Source: Gymnodinialimonas ulvae (GTDB lineage: Bacteria; Pseudomonadota; Alphaproteobacteria; Rhodobacterales; Rhodobacteraceae). Taken from it: a stretch of DNA of 64,000 nt. The notes under the pieces were generated by a model, which saw only the letters and a program-made list of their open reading frames with translations, was not told where the DNA came from and searched no databases. The stretch covers positions 1,736,001-1,800,000 of the forward strand of contig NZ_JBBIFX010000001.1 of assembly GCF_037543845.1 (NCBI RefSeq), in the 5' to 3' direction. How positions within the stretch are numbered: position 1 is the first letter of the stretch; each line of letters starts with the position of its first letter. Positions 48,670 to 57,551 of this stretch are shown here, one piece after another. A program made the position numbers and the translations under genes.

Positions 48670-50724
48670 ATGTTGATGACCGACACAGATTTGCTGTTCC
48701 GGCTGCTGCGCCAGATCGATGCCGCGCCGCAGGCGTCGCAGCGCGCGACGGCGCAGGCGCTTGGCATCAGCCTCGGCGGCCTGAACACGGCCCTGCGCGC
48801 CGCTACGCAGAACGGGTTGGTTCAGATCATCGACCGGGACAGCACCGACCGTCGCCAGAAGGTCGCCTATGCCCTCACCCCGAAAGGGGCGGCGGAAAAG
48901 GCGCGCCTGGTCGACACGTTCCTGGCCCGCAAACGCGACGAATATAATGCCCTGCACGCGGAATTGACCGGCACGGGCGCCACTCTTTCCCCCACGAAAA
49001 GGACCGAAACCATGGCCATGCCACTCCACGCTCCGATCCCGGAGCTCTATGTCTCCTATGACAGCGCCCAGAAACTGAAGATGGAGGCTGCTGAGCTTCC
49101 CAGCTGGGATCTGACCCCGCGTCAGGTTTGCGATCTGGAGCTGCTGATGAACGGTGGCTTCAACCCGCTCAAAGGCTTCATGGGCAAGGACGACTACGAT
49201 GGCGTGGTCGAGAACATGCGCACTGCCGATGGCGCGCTGTGGCCGATGCCGATCACGCTCGACGTCTCCGAAGGCTTTGCCGAGACCGTTGACGCTGGCC
49301 AGGACATTGCGCTGCGCGACGCCGAGGGCGTGATCCTTGCGATCCTGTCGATCTCGGACAAATGGTCGCCCGACAAAGCGCGCGAGGCCGAAAAGGTTTA
49401 CGGTGCCGACGATCTGGCACATCCGGCTGTCAATTACCTGCACAACGTTGCAGGGCCGATCTACCTGGGCGGCGCGATCACCGGCATTCAGCAGCCCGTG
49501 CATTATGATTTCCGCGCCCGTCGCGACACACCGAACGAGCTGCGCGCCTATTTCCGCAAGCTTGGCTGGCGTCGTGTGGTGGCATTCCAGACGCGCAACC
49601 CTCTGCACCGCGCGCACCAGGAGCTGACGTTCCGTGCCGCGAAGGAGGCGCAGGCCAACCTTCTGATCCATCCGGTTGTCGGCATGACGAAGCCGGGCGA
49701 CGTCGATCACTTCACCCGCGTGCGCTGCTATGAGGCCGTGCTCGACAAGTATCCGGCGGCGACCACGACGATGTCCTTGCTGAACCTGGCGATGCGTATG
49801 GCCGGTCCGCGCGAGGCGGTCTGGCACGGTCTGATCCGGCGCAACCATGGCTGCACGCATATGATCGTGGGTCGTGACCACGCGGGGCCGGGCAAGAATT
49901 CGGCCGGGGAGGATTTTTACGGTGCCTATGACGCGCAGGATCTGTTCCGCGAGCACCAGGAAGAAATCGGCATCGAGATGGTCGATTTCAAACACATGGT
50001 CTACGTGCAGGAACGCGCACAATACGAACCCAATGACGAGATCGCGGATCGCGACAATGTCACCATCCTGAACATCTCGGGCACGGAATTGCGCCGTCGT
50101 CTGCGCGAAGGGTTGGAGATCCCGGAATGGTTCTCGTTCCCGGAAGTGGTCCAGGAATTGCGCCGCACCTCGCCGCCGCGTTCGAAGCAGGGCTTCACGG
50201 TGTTCTTCACCGGGCTGAGCGGGTCGGGCAAATCGACGATTGCCAACGCGATCATGGTCAAGCTGATGGAACAGGGCGGGCGTCCGGTGACGTTGCTGGA
50301 CGGTGATCTGGTGCGTAAGAACCTGTCGAGCGAGTTGGGCTTCTCGAAAGAGCACCGCGACCTCAACATCCGGCGCATCGGTTATGTGGCCTCGGAAATC
50401 ACCAAGAACGGCGGCATCGCGATCTGCGCGCCGATCGCGCCTTACACCGCGACGCGGCGCGCGGTGCGCGAAGAGATCGAGCAGTTCGGCGCCTTCGTGG
50501 AGGTGCACGTGGCCACCAGCGTCGAGGAATGCGAACGCCGGGACCGCAAGGGGCTCTACAAGCTTGCGCGGGAAGGCAAGATCAAGGAATTCACCGGGAT
50601 CTCGGACCCCTACGAAGCGCCGACGGCCGCCGAGCTGGTGGTCGATACCGAGAGCGTGGACGTGGATTATTGCGCGCAGCAAGTGCTTCTGAAGCTGGAA
50701 AGCATGGGCCTGATCGCGGCGTGA
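48670..50724 (+). CDS. Winged-helix domain fused to sulfate adenylyltransferase/APS kinase (PAPS synthesis)
   Basis: 684 residues. Residues 1-110 are a MarR-like winged helix of the EPS-associated type: LLFRLLRQIDAAPQASQRATAQALGISLGGLNTALRAATQNGLVQII, then DRRQKVAYALTPKGAAEKARL. From residue 115 comes sulfate adenylyltransferase (TPRQVCDLELLMNGGFNPLKGF, QTRNPLHRAHQELT, GRDHAGPGK). From about 505 comes APS kinase with P-loop GLSGSGKS (515-522), then DGDLVRKNLSSELGFSKEHR and GIYK-like KGLYKLAREGKIKEFTGISDPYE. Together they turn sulfate and ATP into PAPS. ATG 49012 (Met115) has AAGGA 8 bp upstream, so the enzyme could also be made without the HTH. Two palindromes lie upstream. Confidence 0.9.
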   Translation: MLMTDTDLLFRLLRQIDAAPQASQRATAQALGISLGGLNTALRAATQNGLVQIIDRDSTDRRQKVAYALTPKGAAEKARLVDTFLARKRDEYNALHAELTGTGATLSPTKRTETMAMPLHAPIPELYVSYDSAQKLKMEAAELPSWDLTPRQVCDLELLMNGGFNPLKGFMGKDDYDGVVENMRTADGALWPMPITLDVSEGFAETVDAGQDIALRDAEGVILAILSISDKWSPDKAREAEKVYGADDLAHPAVNYLHNVAGPIYLGGAITGIQQPVHYDFRARRDTPNELRAYFRKLGWRRVVAFQTRNPLHRAHQELTFRAAKEAQANLLIHPVVGMTKPGDVDHFTRVRCYEAVLDKYPAATTTMSLLNLAMRMAGPREAVWHGLIRRNHGCTHMIVGRDHAGPGKNSAGEDFYGAYDAQDLFREHQEEIGIEMVDFKHMVYVQERAQYEPNDEIADRDNVTILNISGTELRRRLREGLEIPEWFSFPEVVQELRRTSPPRSKQGFTVFFTGLSGSGKSTIANAIMVKLMEQGGRPVTLLDGDLVRKNLSSELGFSKEHRDLNIRRIGYVASEITKNGGIAICAPIAPYTATRRAVREEIEQFGAFVEVHVATSVEECERRDRKGLYKLAREGKIKEFTGISDPYEAPTAAELVVDTESVDVDYCAQQVLLKLESMGLIAA

Positions 50725-50836
50725 TTTTGGGGGTTGGCGCGGTTTGTGCACGCGTGCACAAGCCATTAAGGCGCTGATTTTAAATCAAATTCCGATTTTC
50801 CACTCTGGCCAGGACCCGGGACGGATAAACACGACA

Positions 50837-50864
50837 GGGGCGGCGCGCGACTGCGGGCCGCCCC
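50837..50864 (+). terminator. Hairpin after the PAPS-synthase gene
   Basis: GGGGCGGC-N12-GCCGCCCC followed by TTCCTGTTT, 113 bp past the stop. A moderately convincing intrinsic terminator. Confidence 0.6.
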
Positions 50865-50901
50865 TTCCTGTTTGCGGCAGGATCACGGATGCAGACAATA
50901 T

Positions 50902-50913
50902 GTGACTTGTCAC
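50902..50913. promoter_or_regulatory. Palindrome GTGAC-TT-GTCAC upstream of marR
   Basis: Perfect 5 bp arms with a 2 bp spacer, 46 bp before the MarR start. Position fits an autoregulatory operator. Confidence 0.4.
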
Positions 50914-50959
50914 GGAACTTGTTGTGCGCTTCTATTACCCGACGCAATGGGAGACGAAA

Positions 50960-51469
50960 ATGGATCATGGAGCACCAACACGGGCGCAGCGGGTTGCAGC
51001 CCGCAAGGCGCAGCACCAAGATAACCCTTTCGGTCGCTTGCAGGCGACAGCGAGTGCGTCGCGCCGCCAGTCGCAGCGCCTTCTGGCGCAGGCGGGCGGG
51101 CTGAGTATCGCGGAATGGCGCATCCTCTGGGATCTGTGCGAAGCCGGGCCGTTGAGCGTGCAGGACATGGCGCAGATCCAGCGCACCGATCATGCGCTGA
51201 TCTCGCGCGCGCTGCCGGGGATGCGCGAGAAAGGCTTTGTGCAAGTGCTCAGCCATACCGGCGACCGACGCGAAACCCTGATCGAGGTCCTGCCTGCGGG
51301 CACGGCGGCATTTGCCGCCGCAGCTCCTATCATGCAACGCCGCCGCGCCGCCCTGTCGGAGGCGTTAACGCCCGAGGGACTGACGCAGATGATCCAGTCT
51401 TTCGACCGGCTCGACGCTTATCTCGACATCCCAATTGATGCGCTTCTGTCGCAGGAAGACGCGACATGA
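50960..51469 (+). CDS. MarR-family transcriptional regulator
   Basis: 169 residues. Winged helix: GGLSIAEWRILWDLCEAGPLSVQDMAQIQRTDHALISRALPGMREKGFVQVLSHTGDRRETLIEVLPAGTAAF, with the wing in THGDRR position. ATG 50960 has GGGAG 7 bp upstream; a longer frame from GTG 50924 has none. Its last four bases overlap the sulfatase start (ATGA), so it very likely controls that gene. Confidence 0.92.
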   Translation: MDHGAPTRAQRVAARKAQHQDNPFGRLQATASASRRQSQRLLAQAGGLSIAEWRILWDLCEAGPLSVQDMAQIQRTDHALISRALPGMREKGFVQVLSHTGDRRETLIEVLPAGTAAFAAAAPIMQRRRAALSEALTPEGLTQMIQSFDRLDAYLDIPIDALLSQEDAT

Positions 51470-53115
51470 ACAACGTCCGCCCCAACGTGCTTTGGATCAT
51501 GGCCGACCAGCTTCGGTTCGATTACCTGAGCTGTTATGGCCACCCGCATCTGCACACGCCCCATATCGATGGGCTGGCCGCCCGCGGAGTGCGCTTTACC
51601 AATGCCTATGTGCAATCACCGGTCTGCGGCCCGTCGCGGATGTCGGCCTATACCGGGCGCTACATGCGCAGCCATGGCTCGACCTGGAACGGGATGCCGT
51701 TGCGGGTCGGTGAGCCGACGCTTGGCGACCACCTGCGCGAAGCGGGCGCGCGCGCGGTACTGGTCGGCAAGACCCATATGCGCGCCGACCTGGAAGGGAT
51801 GGCCTGGCTTGGGATTGATCCCGAAAGCGAGATCGGCGTGCGCCGTGCGGAATGTGGGTTCGAGCCGTTCGAACGCGACGACGGGCTGCATCCAGACAGC
51901 GTGCGGCAGGGCTGGTCAGCCTATGACGACTACCTCGTGGCGCATGGCTACGAGAGCGATAATCCGTGGGAAGACTTCGCGAATTCCGGGCTGGATGCCA
52001 ACGGCGATCTGATGTCGGCGTGGTTGTTGAAGAACTCCCGCTTGCCCGCAAATGTACCCGAAGAGCATTCCGAAACCGCCTATATGACGAACCGCGCGAT
52101 GGCCTTCATGGACGAGGCGCGCGCGGATGGGCGCCCTTGGCTTTGCCACCTGAGTTATATCAAGCCGCATTGGCCCTACATCGTGCCCGCGCCGTATCAC
52201 GACATGTATGACGCGGGGCATATTGCGGACCCGATCCGGTCCGATGCGGAGCGCGATGGGGAGCATCCGTTGTTGCGGGCGTATCGCGACGGCCGTGTGT
52301 GCCAGACCTTCGCCCGCGACGAAGTGCGCGAGACCGTGATCCCGGCCTACATGGGCCTGATCAAGCAGCTCGACGACAATCTGGGGCGGCTTTTCGCGTG
52401 GATGGACGCGACCGGGCTGAGCGAAAACACGATCATCGCTATGACGTCGGACCATGGCGATTACCTTGGCGATCATTGGATGGGCGAGAAGGATTTCTAC
52501 CACGAGATGGCGGTGAAAGTACCGATGATCCTTGCCGATCCGCGCCCGCAAGCGGAGGGCACGCGGGGGGTCGTTTGCGACGATCTGGTGGAAATGATTG
52601 ACCTTGCCCCGACCTTCATGGCTGCGCTGGGAGCCAAGGCGAAACCACACGTGATCGAGGGGCGCGACCTGACCCCGATCCTGCACGGCACGGGCGGCGT
52701 GAACCGGCGCTATGTGATCAGCGAATACGATTATCACTGGTCCGAAATGGCCGATACCCTTGGCGTGGCGCAGGAGGATGCGCGCACGGTCATGATCTTC
52801 GATGGACGCTGGAAATACATGCGCTGCGAAGGGTTTGACCCGATCCTGTTCGATTTGGAGACGGACCCGGCCGAGTATGTCGATTTGGGCCGGTCGGAGG
52901 CGGCGGAGCATCGGGAGGTGCGCGCGCGGATGGAGGCCGCCCTTTTGACTTGGGCCACGCAGCACCACACCCGCATCACCGCCACGCCTGCGGTTCTGGC
53001 CGGGCAAAAGATGGCCGCTCAGCAGGGGATTCTGATCGGGTTCTGGGATGAGGCCGAATTCGAGGCGCATACCGGCATGCGGTTCGAGGATCTGACACCG
53101 CAGGGCCGCCCGTGA
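51466..53115 (+). CDS. Sulfatase-superfamily hydrolase (arylsulfatase / phosphonate monoesterase type)
   Basis: 549 residues, no signal peptide, so cytoplasmic. Metal Asp14 in VLWIMADQLRFDYLSCYG. The formylglycine motif C-G-P-S-R begins at Cys54 (C-x-P-x-R), to be converted by a maturase not seen here. A late SDHGDYLGDHWMGEKDFYHEM supplies Asp/His metal ligands. It cleaves sulfate or phosphonate/phosphate esters; PMH-type enzymes and choline sulfatases share this pattern, and sequence alone does not decide. Operon with marR (4 bp overlap). Confidence 0.9.
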   Translation: MNNVRPNVLWIMADQLRFDYLSCYGHPHLHTPHIDGLAARGVRFTNAYVQSPVCGPSRMSAYTGRYMRSHGSTWNGMPLRVGEPTLGDHLREAGARAVLVGKTHMRADLEGMAWLGIDPESEIGVRRAECGFEPFERDDGLHPDSVRQGWSAYDDYLVAHGYESDNPWEDFANSGLDANGDLMSAWLLKNSRLPANVPEEHSETAYMTNRAMAFMDEARADGRPWLCHLSYIKPHWPYIVPAPYHDMYDAGHIADPIRSDAERDGEHPLLRAYRDGRVCQTFARDEVRETVIPAYMGLIKQLDDNLGRLFAWMDATGLSENTIIAMTSDHGDYLGDHWMGEKDFYHEMAVKVPMILADPRPQAEGTRGVVCDDLVEMIDLAPTFMAALGAKAKPHVIEGRDLTPILHGTGGVNRRYVISEYDYHWSEMADTLGVAQEDARTVMIFDGRWKYMRCEGFDPILFDLETDPAEYVDLGRSEAAEHREVRARMEAALLTWATQHHTRITATPAVLAGQKMAAQQGILIGFWDEAEFEAHTGMRFEDLTPQGRP

Positions 53116-53216
53116 CGGTGCCGGGTCGGCGACAAGGCGCTTGACTCGCGGCGCGCTTTCCCAAGATTATTTCGCGACACAAAATAAATGGCCGTGAACG
53201 GCTGAGGGGGAGGCAC

Positions 53217-54668
53217 ATGTATCTCGGACTGGATCTGGGCACGTCGGGGTTGCGCGCGCTGTTGACCGATGATGCGGGCCGGACGATCGATACGGCGGAG
53301 GCCGCGTTTTCGGTGCAGACCCCCCACAAGGGTTGGAGCGAGCAGGACCCCCGCGCCTGGGTGGACGGGTTGCGGGAGGCGTTGGGCACGTTGAAGACAC
53401 GTCGCGCGACGGCGCTTGGCCAGGTGCGCGCGATTGGCCTGTCGGGGCAGATGCATGGCGCGGTGGTGTTGGACCGCGATGATGCGGTGCTGCGGCCCTG
53501 CATCCTGTGGAATGACACCCGCTCAGCGGAAGAAGCCGCGGCGTTCGACGCGGTGCCAGAGGTGCATGCACTGTCGGGGAATATCGCGTTTCCCGGGTTC
53601 ACGGCGCCGAAGCTGATCTGGATGGCGCGGCATGAGCCGGAGCTTTTTGCGCGGGTTGCCAAGGTGCTGTTGCCAAAGGATTACCTTCGGCTCTACCTGA
53701 CCGGCGAGCACGCCACTGATCTCTCGGATGCCGCGGGCACGGCGTGGTGTGATGTGGCCGGGCGGACGTGGTCCGAGGCGCTGTTGTCTGCCAGCGGAAT
53801 GCGCAGCGATCAGATGCCGCGCCTTGTGGAAGGCTCGGAGGTGTCGGGACGCCTGCGCAAGGCGATTTGCGAAGACTTCGGCCTGCCTGCAACAGCGGTC
53901 GTTGTGGGCGGCGGGGCCGACAATGCGGCGGCGGCCTGCGGGTCGGGATGCGTGCAGGAGGGGCAGGGTTTCGTGTCGCTTGGCACGTCGGGCGTGATCC
54001 TTGCGGCGCGCGACAGATGCTTGCCGGACCCGACCACGGCGGTCCACACGTTTTGCCATGCGCTGCCAGAGCGGTGGTATCAGATGGGGGTTATCCTGGC
54101 GGCGACGGATGCGTTGAATTGGTTGGGCCGTTTGGTCGACGAAGCGACGGGGCATTTGGCCGGGCGTCTGCCGGAGCGACCAGAGGGGCCGAGCGCAACG
54201 CTGTTCCTGCCGTATCTGTCGGGGGAGCGAACGCCGCATAATGATGCGGAGGTTCGGGGCGCGTTCGTGGGCCTTGATATCGCGCAGGACCGGGCGGATT
54301 TGACGGCGGCAGTTATGGAAGGGGTGGGCTTTGCGTTACGTGACTCGCTTGAGGCATTGCGCGGAACCGGTGCGCAGGTCGATCACCTGCTGGCCGTGGG
54401 CGGCGGCACGCAGTCGCGCTACTGGCTGCACGCGCTGGCAAGCATCCTGAACGTGCCGCTTCAGCGTCCGGCGGAAGGCGAATTGGGCGCGGCTTTGGGC
54501 GCGGTGCGTCTGGCGATGATGGGCGACGGGCGGAGCGTGGCGGAGACGATGACGCAGCCTGAGATCGCCGAGCAGATCGCGCCGGACGCCACGTTGCGCG
54601 GTGCGTATGAACAATCTTATGGAAGATATCGGGCGCTCTATCCAAATATAAAGGCGGCGCTGACATGA
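53217..54668 (+). CDS. xylB: Xylulokinase
   Basis: 483 residues, FGGY carbohydrate kinase. MYLGLDLGTSGLRALLTDD (phosphate 1), GLSGQMHGAVVLD and RPCILWNDTRSAEEA (substrate), SDAAGTAWCDVAGRTWS and LLAVGGGTQSRYW (adenosine) match XylB rather than glycerol kinase. Phosphorylates D-xylulose. GGGGGAGG directly upstream. Overlaps the di-haem peroxidase gene by 4 bp. With xylFGH and the ROK gene it forms a xylose locus; no xylose isomerase is in the window. Confidence 0.95.
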   Translation: MYLGLDLGTSGLRALLTDDAGRTIDTAEAAFSVQTPHKGWSEQDPRAWVDGLREALGTLKTRRATALGQVRAIGLSGQMHGAVVLDRDDAVLRPCILWNDTRSAEEAAAFDAVPEVHALSGNIAFPGFTAPKLIWMARHEPELFARVAKVLLPKDYLRLYLTGEHATDLSDAAGTAWCDVAGRTWSEALLSASGMRSDQMPRLVEGSEVSGRLRKAICEDFGLPATAVVVGGGADNAAAACGSGCVQEGQGFVSLGTSGVILAARDRCLPDPTTAVHTFCHALPERWYQMGVILAATDALNWLGRLVDEATGHLAGRLPERPEGPSATLFLPYLSGERTPHNDAEVRGAFVGLDIAQDRADLTAAVMEGVGFALRDSLEALRGTGAQVDHLLAVGGGTQSRYWLHALASILNVPLQRPAEGELGAALGAVRLAMMGDGRSVAETMTQPEIAEQIAPDATLRGAYEQSYGRYRALYPNIKAALT

Positions 54669-56047
54669 GCCGTTTCAACACAGACGTCAAACGAGGGGTT
54701 TGGCGCATGGCTCCCGGATTGGCACGGCAGTTCATAAAGCGCGGTGGCTTTGCGGCCGTCATGACCGTGCCGCTCCCGCTGCTCGCCGATCCGGGGGACC
54801 TATTGCGGTTTGATATGGCCGAATTCGCCGACATCGCGCCTGAACGTGTCACGCTGGGGCAGCTGCTGTTCTACGATCCGATCCTTTCGGGCAACGAGGG
54901 CGTGTCTTGCGCCACCTGTCACCACCCGCGCTTTGCAACCTCGGACGGGCTGTCGCTGGGGTTGGGGGATGGCGGCATCGGGCTGGGTCCGGAGCGGCGG
55001 GTCGATGCAGAGAACCTGCCGGAGCAACGCATCCCGCGCCATTCGCCGGCGCTGTTCAACCTCGGCGCCGAAGAATTCGACGTGATGTTCCACGATGGGC
55101 GGTTGGAGACCGACGCGACGCGGCCCAACGGGATTCGCACGCCTCTGGGCGATGCCATGGCGGAGGGCTTTGCCTCGGTCCTGTCGGCGCAGGCGATGTT
55201 CCCGGTGCTGTCAGCAGATGAAATGGCGGGGCATTATTCGGAAAACCCGATCTCGCAATCGGTGCGGTTGGGGCATCTTTCGCTCGACGGCGGCGCATGG
55301 GAACAGATCGCGGCACGGGTCGACGCGGTGACGGAGTACCGTACACAGATCGAGGCGATTTACGGGGCCGGACATCAGGTCAGTTTCACCGACATATCGG
55401 ACCTTCTGGCAGACTTCATCGCCGTGGAATGGCGCGCCGACGATAGCCCCTTTGACCGGTATGTGCGGGGTGACGGCACGCTTGAGCCCGCGCAGATGCG
55501 GGGGATGGAGCTGTTCTACGGCGCGGCGGGATGCGCGTCGTGCCATGCCGGGCAGTTTCAGACCGACCACGCGTTTCACGCCATCGCCATGCCGCAACTT
55601 GGGCCGGGCAAGGCCGCGCGGTTTGAGGATCATGCGCTTGATGTCGGGCGGATGCGGGTGACGGGCGATCCGGCGGATGCCTTTGCGTTCCGCACGCCAT
55701 CGCTGCGCAATGTGGCGCAGACGGCACCCTATGGGCATTCGGGGGCCTATGCCACGCTTGAGAATGTGATCCGCCATCACCTTGATCCGGTCGCGTCCCT
55801 TTACGCCTACGATCGGTCGCAGGTCATCCTGCCTGACCTGCCGGGGGCGGCGGATTGGCGGGTGATGGACGACGCGCAGGCGGTGGCCGATATCGCGGCG
55901 GCAAATGTGTTGGAGCCGCAGACGTTGAGCGATGCGCAGATTGCGGACCTGATCGCGTTTTTGGGGGCGCTGAGCGATGAGACTTCGCTTTTGGGGCGGT
56001 ATGGCATTCCGGCTACGGTTCCCAGCGGCCTGGAGGTGGCGCGTTAG
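54665..56047 (+). CDS. Di-haem cytochrome c peroxidase / MauG-family protein
   Basis: 460 residues. Two haem c sites: C-A-T-C-H at 82-86 and C-A-S-C-H at 290-294. LGQLLFYDPILSGNEGVSCATCHHP and RTPSLRNVAQTAPYGHSGAYATLENVIRHHLDP are family features. A signal peptide-like segment GGFAAVMTVPLPLLA (27-41) implies periplasmic location; the true start may be downstream, near 54707. Coupled to xylB by an ATGA overlap, which is unexpected. Its 3' end overlaps the FG-GAP gene by 35 bp. Confidence 0.9.
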   Translation: MSRFNTDVKRGVWRMAPGLARQFIKRGGFAAVMTVPLPLLADPGDLLRFDMAEFADIAPERVTLGQLLFYDPILSGNEGVSCATCHHPRFATSDGLSLGLGDGGIGLGPERRVDAENLPEQRIPRHSPALFNLGAEEFDVMFHDGRLETDATRPNGIRTPLGDAMAEGFASVLSAQAMFPVLSADEMAGHYSENPISQSVRLGHLSLDGGAWEQIAARVDAVTEYRTQIEAIYGAGHQVSFTDISDLLADFIAVEWRADDSPFDRYVRGDGTLEPAQMRGMELFYGAAGCASCHAGQFQTDHAFHAIAMPQLGPGKAARFEDHALDVGRMRVTGDPADAFAFRTPSLRNVAQTAPYGHSGAYATLENVIRHHLDPVASLYAYDRSQVILPDLPGAADWRVMDDAQAVADIAAANVLEPQTLSDAQIADLIAFLGALSDETSLLGRYGIPATVPSGLEVAR

Positions 56048-57551
56048 GGCGGGTCAGGGTGACGCCCTGATTTGTAGGGATATCCTCGTGCTGTGTGCGG
56101 GTGCCATCGGGCCAATGCACGGTGATCTGCACTCTCTGCACCTCTCCAAGCCCGAAGTGCAGCGGCCCGGCACTTCCCCCGGCATGGCCACCGCCGATGG
56201 TGCGCTCCTGCGACCACAGCCGGTCACCGACCCGTAGATCGACGATGGCCCCGACCGCCCGCGGGTTGGGGCCGGGTTGCAGAAGATCGATGGAGAGATA
56301 GCCCCCCGCATCGGGCGTGATGTTTTGATAAAGCTCCATCGGGGCCCCACGGTTCACCACGGCAATGTCGAGCAAACCGTCGCCGTTCAGATCGCTCAGA
56401 ACCGCTCCGCGCGAACGCGCCATCGTGGCGATGCCGGCCCGCAAGCCACCTTCGACAAAGGTGGCGTCAGGCTGACCCAGCAGAAGGTTATTGGGATCGT
56501 CCATCGCACTTCCGGGCATCTGTTCGACATTGCCTTTGGTCACGAACAGGTCAATGAGGCCGTCATTGTCGGTGTCGCCAAAGGCCGGGTGCCAGCCGGT
56601 CGAAGGCCGCCCGTCGTCGCCGGTATAGGGGCGGTGGGCGGTCGCGCCCTGATCAAACGGCGCATCGAGATAGGTCGGACCATCCGCCGCCAGGTCGCGC
56701 GCTTGCAGGCGTTGGTCGCCCATGGAGGTCAGGTAGACCTCGGGCCAGCCATCGCCGTCGATATCCTGCGACGCGATGCCCATCCCCCAAAGCTGATGGC
56801 GCATCCAGCCGTCGGCCTCGGTGTAGAGGCGGGGGGTGCCGTCCATCGCCCACAATTGCTCGGCCCCGTCGCGGACGTAGTAATGGCGGTCGTTTGATAC
56901 GCGCAGATCGGCCCGCCCCTGCCGCGCCCAATCGGAGAACAGCATCGAGAGGGCACAGAAACCGGGGATCAATTCAATCGGAGCGCCGTAGGTGTCCCCG
57001 GTCGGGCGGTAGAGCGCATTGGCCGCGCAGGTGCCGAAGGGGCCATCGGAATTGGCGCGGTCGACATAATTGCCGAAGGCCAGCGTGGGCAGGATTTGAC
57101 CGGCTTCCCATGTGGCGGAGAAGGCGGTGGTCCAGCTGTCGTCATCGGGAAGCGTGAGGCCCTGCCATTCCGCGAAACGGCACGCGCCGGCGCCGCGGAA
57201 GATGCGGTTCTGCCCAACGCGCAACACGACGAGGTCCATATGACCATCGCTGTCGATATCGAGGGGGTAGCTGCCGGTCACCCCGCTGAGCGCGAGGGCG
57301 CTTTCGACGGGGTCGAAGCGGAGGGTGTCGTCACTTTGGTTCAGGAACAGCTGCGCGGGTTCCTCACCCCCGGCGGCAAAAAGCTCGGGCAAGCCATCGC
57401 CGTTGCAATCAAAGCTCGACAAGCCTCCGCCGACGAAGAATTCCCATCCGCCGGTGTAGCTGTGGGGGGCAATGTCGCGCGGGGCGAAAATCGGCTCGGC
57501 CTGCGCGGGCAGCGCCAGAGCGCAGGTTATGGCAAGGATGTCATGCCGCAT
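56013..57551 (-). CDS. FG-GAP/VCBS repeat protein with UnbV/ASPIC C-terminal domain (CRTAC1-like)
   Basis: 512 residues. Short signal peptide (MRHDILAITCALALPAQA), then FG-GAP/VCBS calcium-binding blades with DxDxDG motifs: DCNGDGLPELF, DIDSDGHMDLVVL, DIDGDGWPEVYL, DTDNDGLIDLFV and DLNGDGLLDIAVV. The ASPIC/UnbV end has AVGAIVDLRVGDRLWSQE, then VQITVHWPDGTRTQHEDI. A periplasmic or secreted beta-propeller. Neighbour of a MauG-type peroxidase, a pairing worth noting. Its ATG overlaps the ROK stop by 11 bp, so it is in the ROK transcript. Confidence 0.9.
   Translation of the reverse strand: MRHDILAITCALALPAQAEPIFAPRDIAPHSYTGGWEFFVGGGLSSFDCNGDGLPELFAAGGEEPAQLFLNQSDDTLRFDPVESALALSGVTGSYPLDIDSDGHMDLVVLRVGQNRIFRGAGACRFAEWQGLTLPDDDSWTTAFSATWEAGQILPTLAFGNYVDRANSDGPFGTCAANALYRPTGDTYGAPIELIPGFCALSMLFSDWARQGRADLRVSNDRHYYVRDGAEQLWAMDGTPRLYTEADGWMRHQLWGMGIASQDIDGDGWPEVYLTSMGDQRLQARDLAADGPTYLDAPFDQGATAHRPYTGDDGRPSTGWHPAFGDTDNDGLIDLFVTKGNVEQMPGSAMDDPNNLLLGQPDATFVEGGLRAGIATMARSRGAVLSDLNGDGLLDIAVVNRGAPMELYQNITPDAGGYLSIDLLQPGPNPRAVGAIVDLRVGDRLWSQERTIGGGHAGGSAGPLHFGLGEVQRVQITVHWPDGTRTQHEDIPTNQGVTLTRPNAPPPGRWEP

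Noticed and set aside
50725..50780. Frame extending past the PAPS-synthase stop toward the hairpin
   Set aside because: The sat/APS kinase product ends at its family-typical C-terminus; the rest is intergenic.
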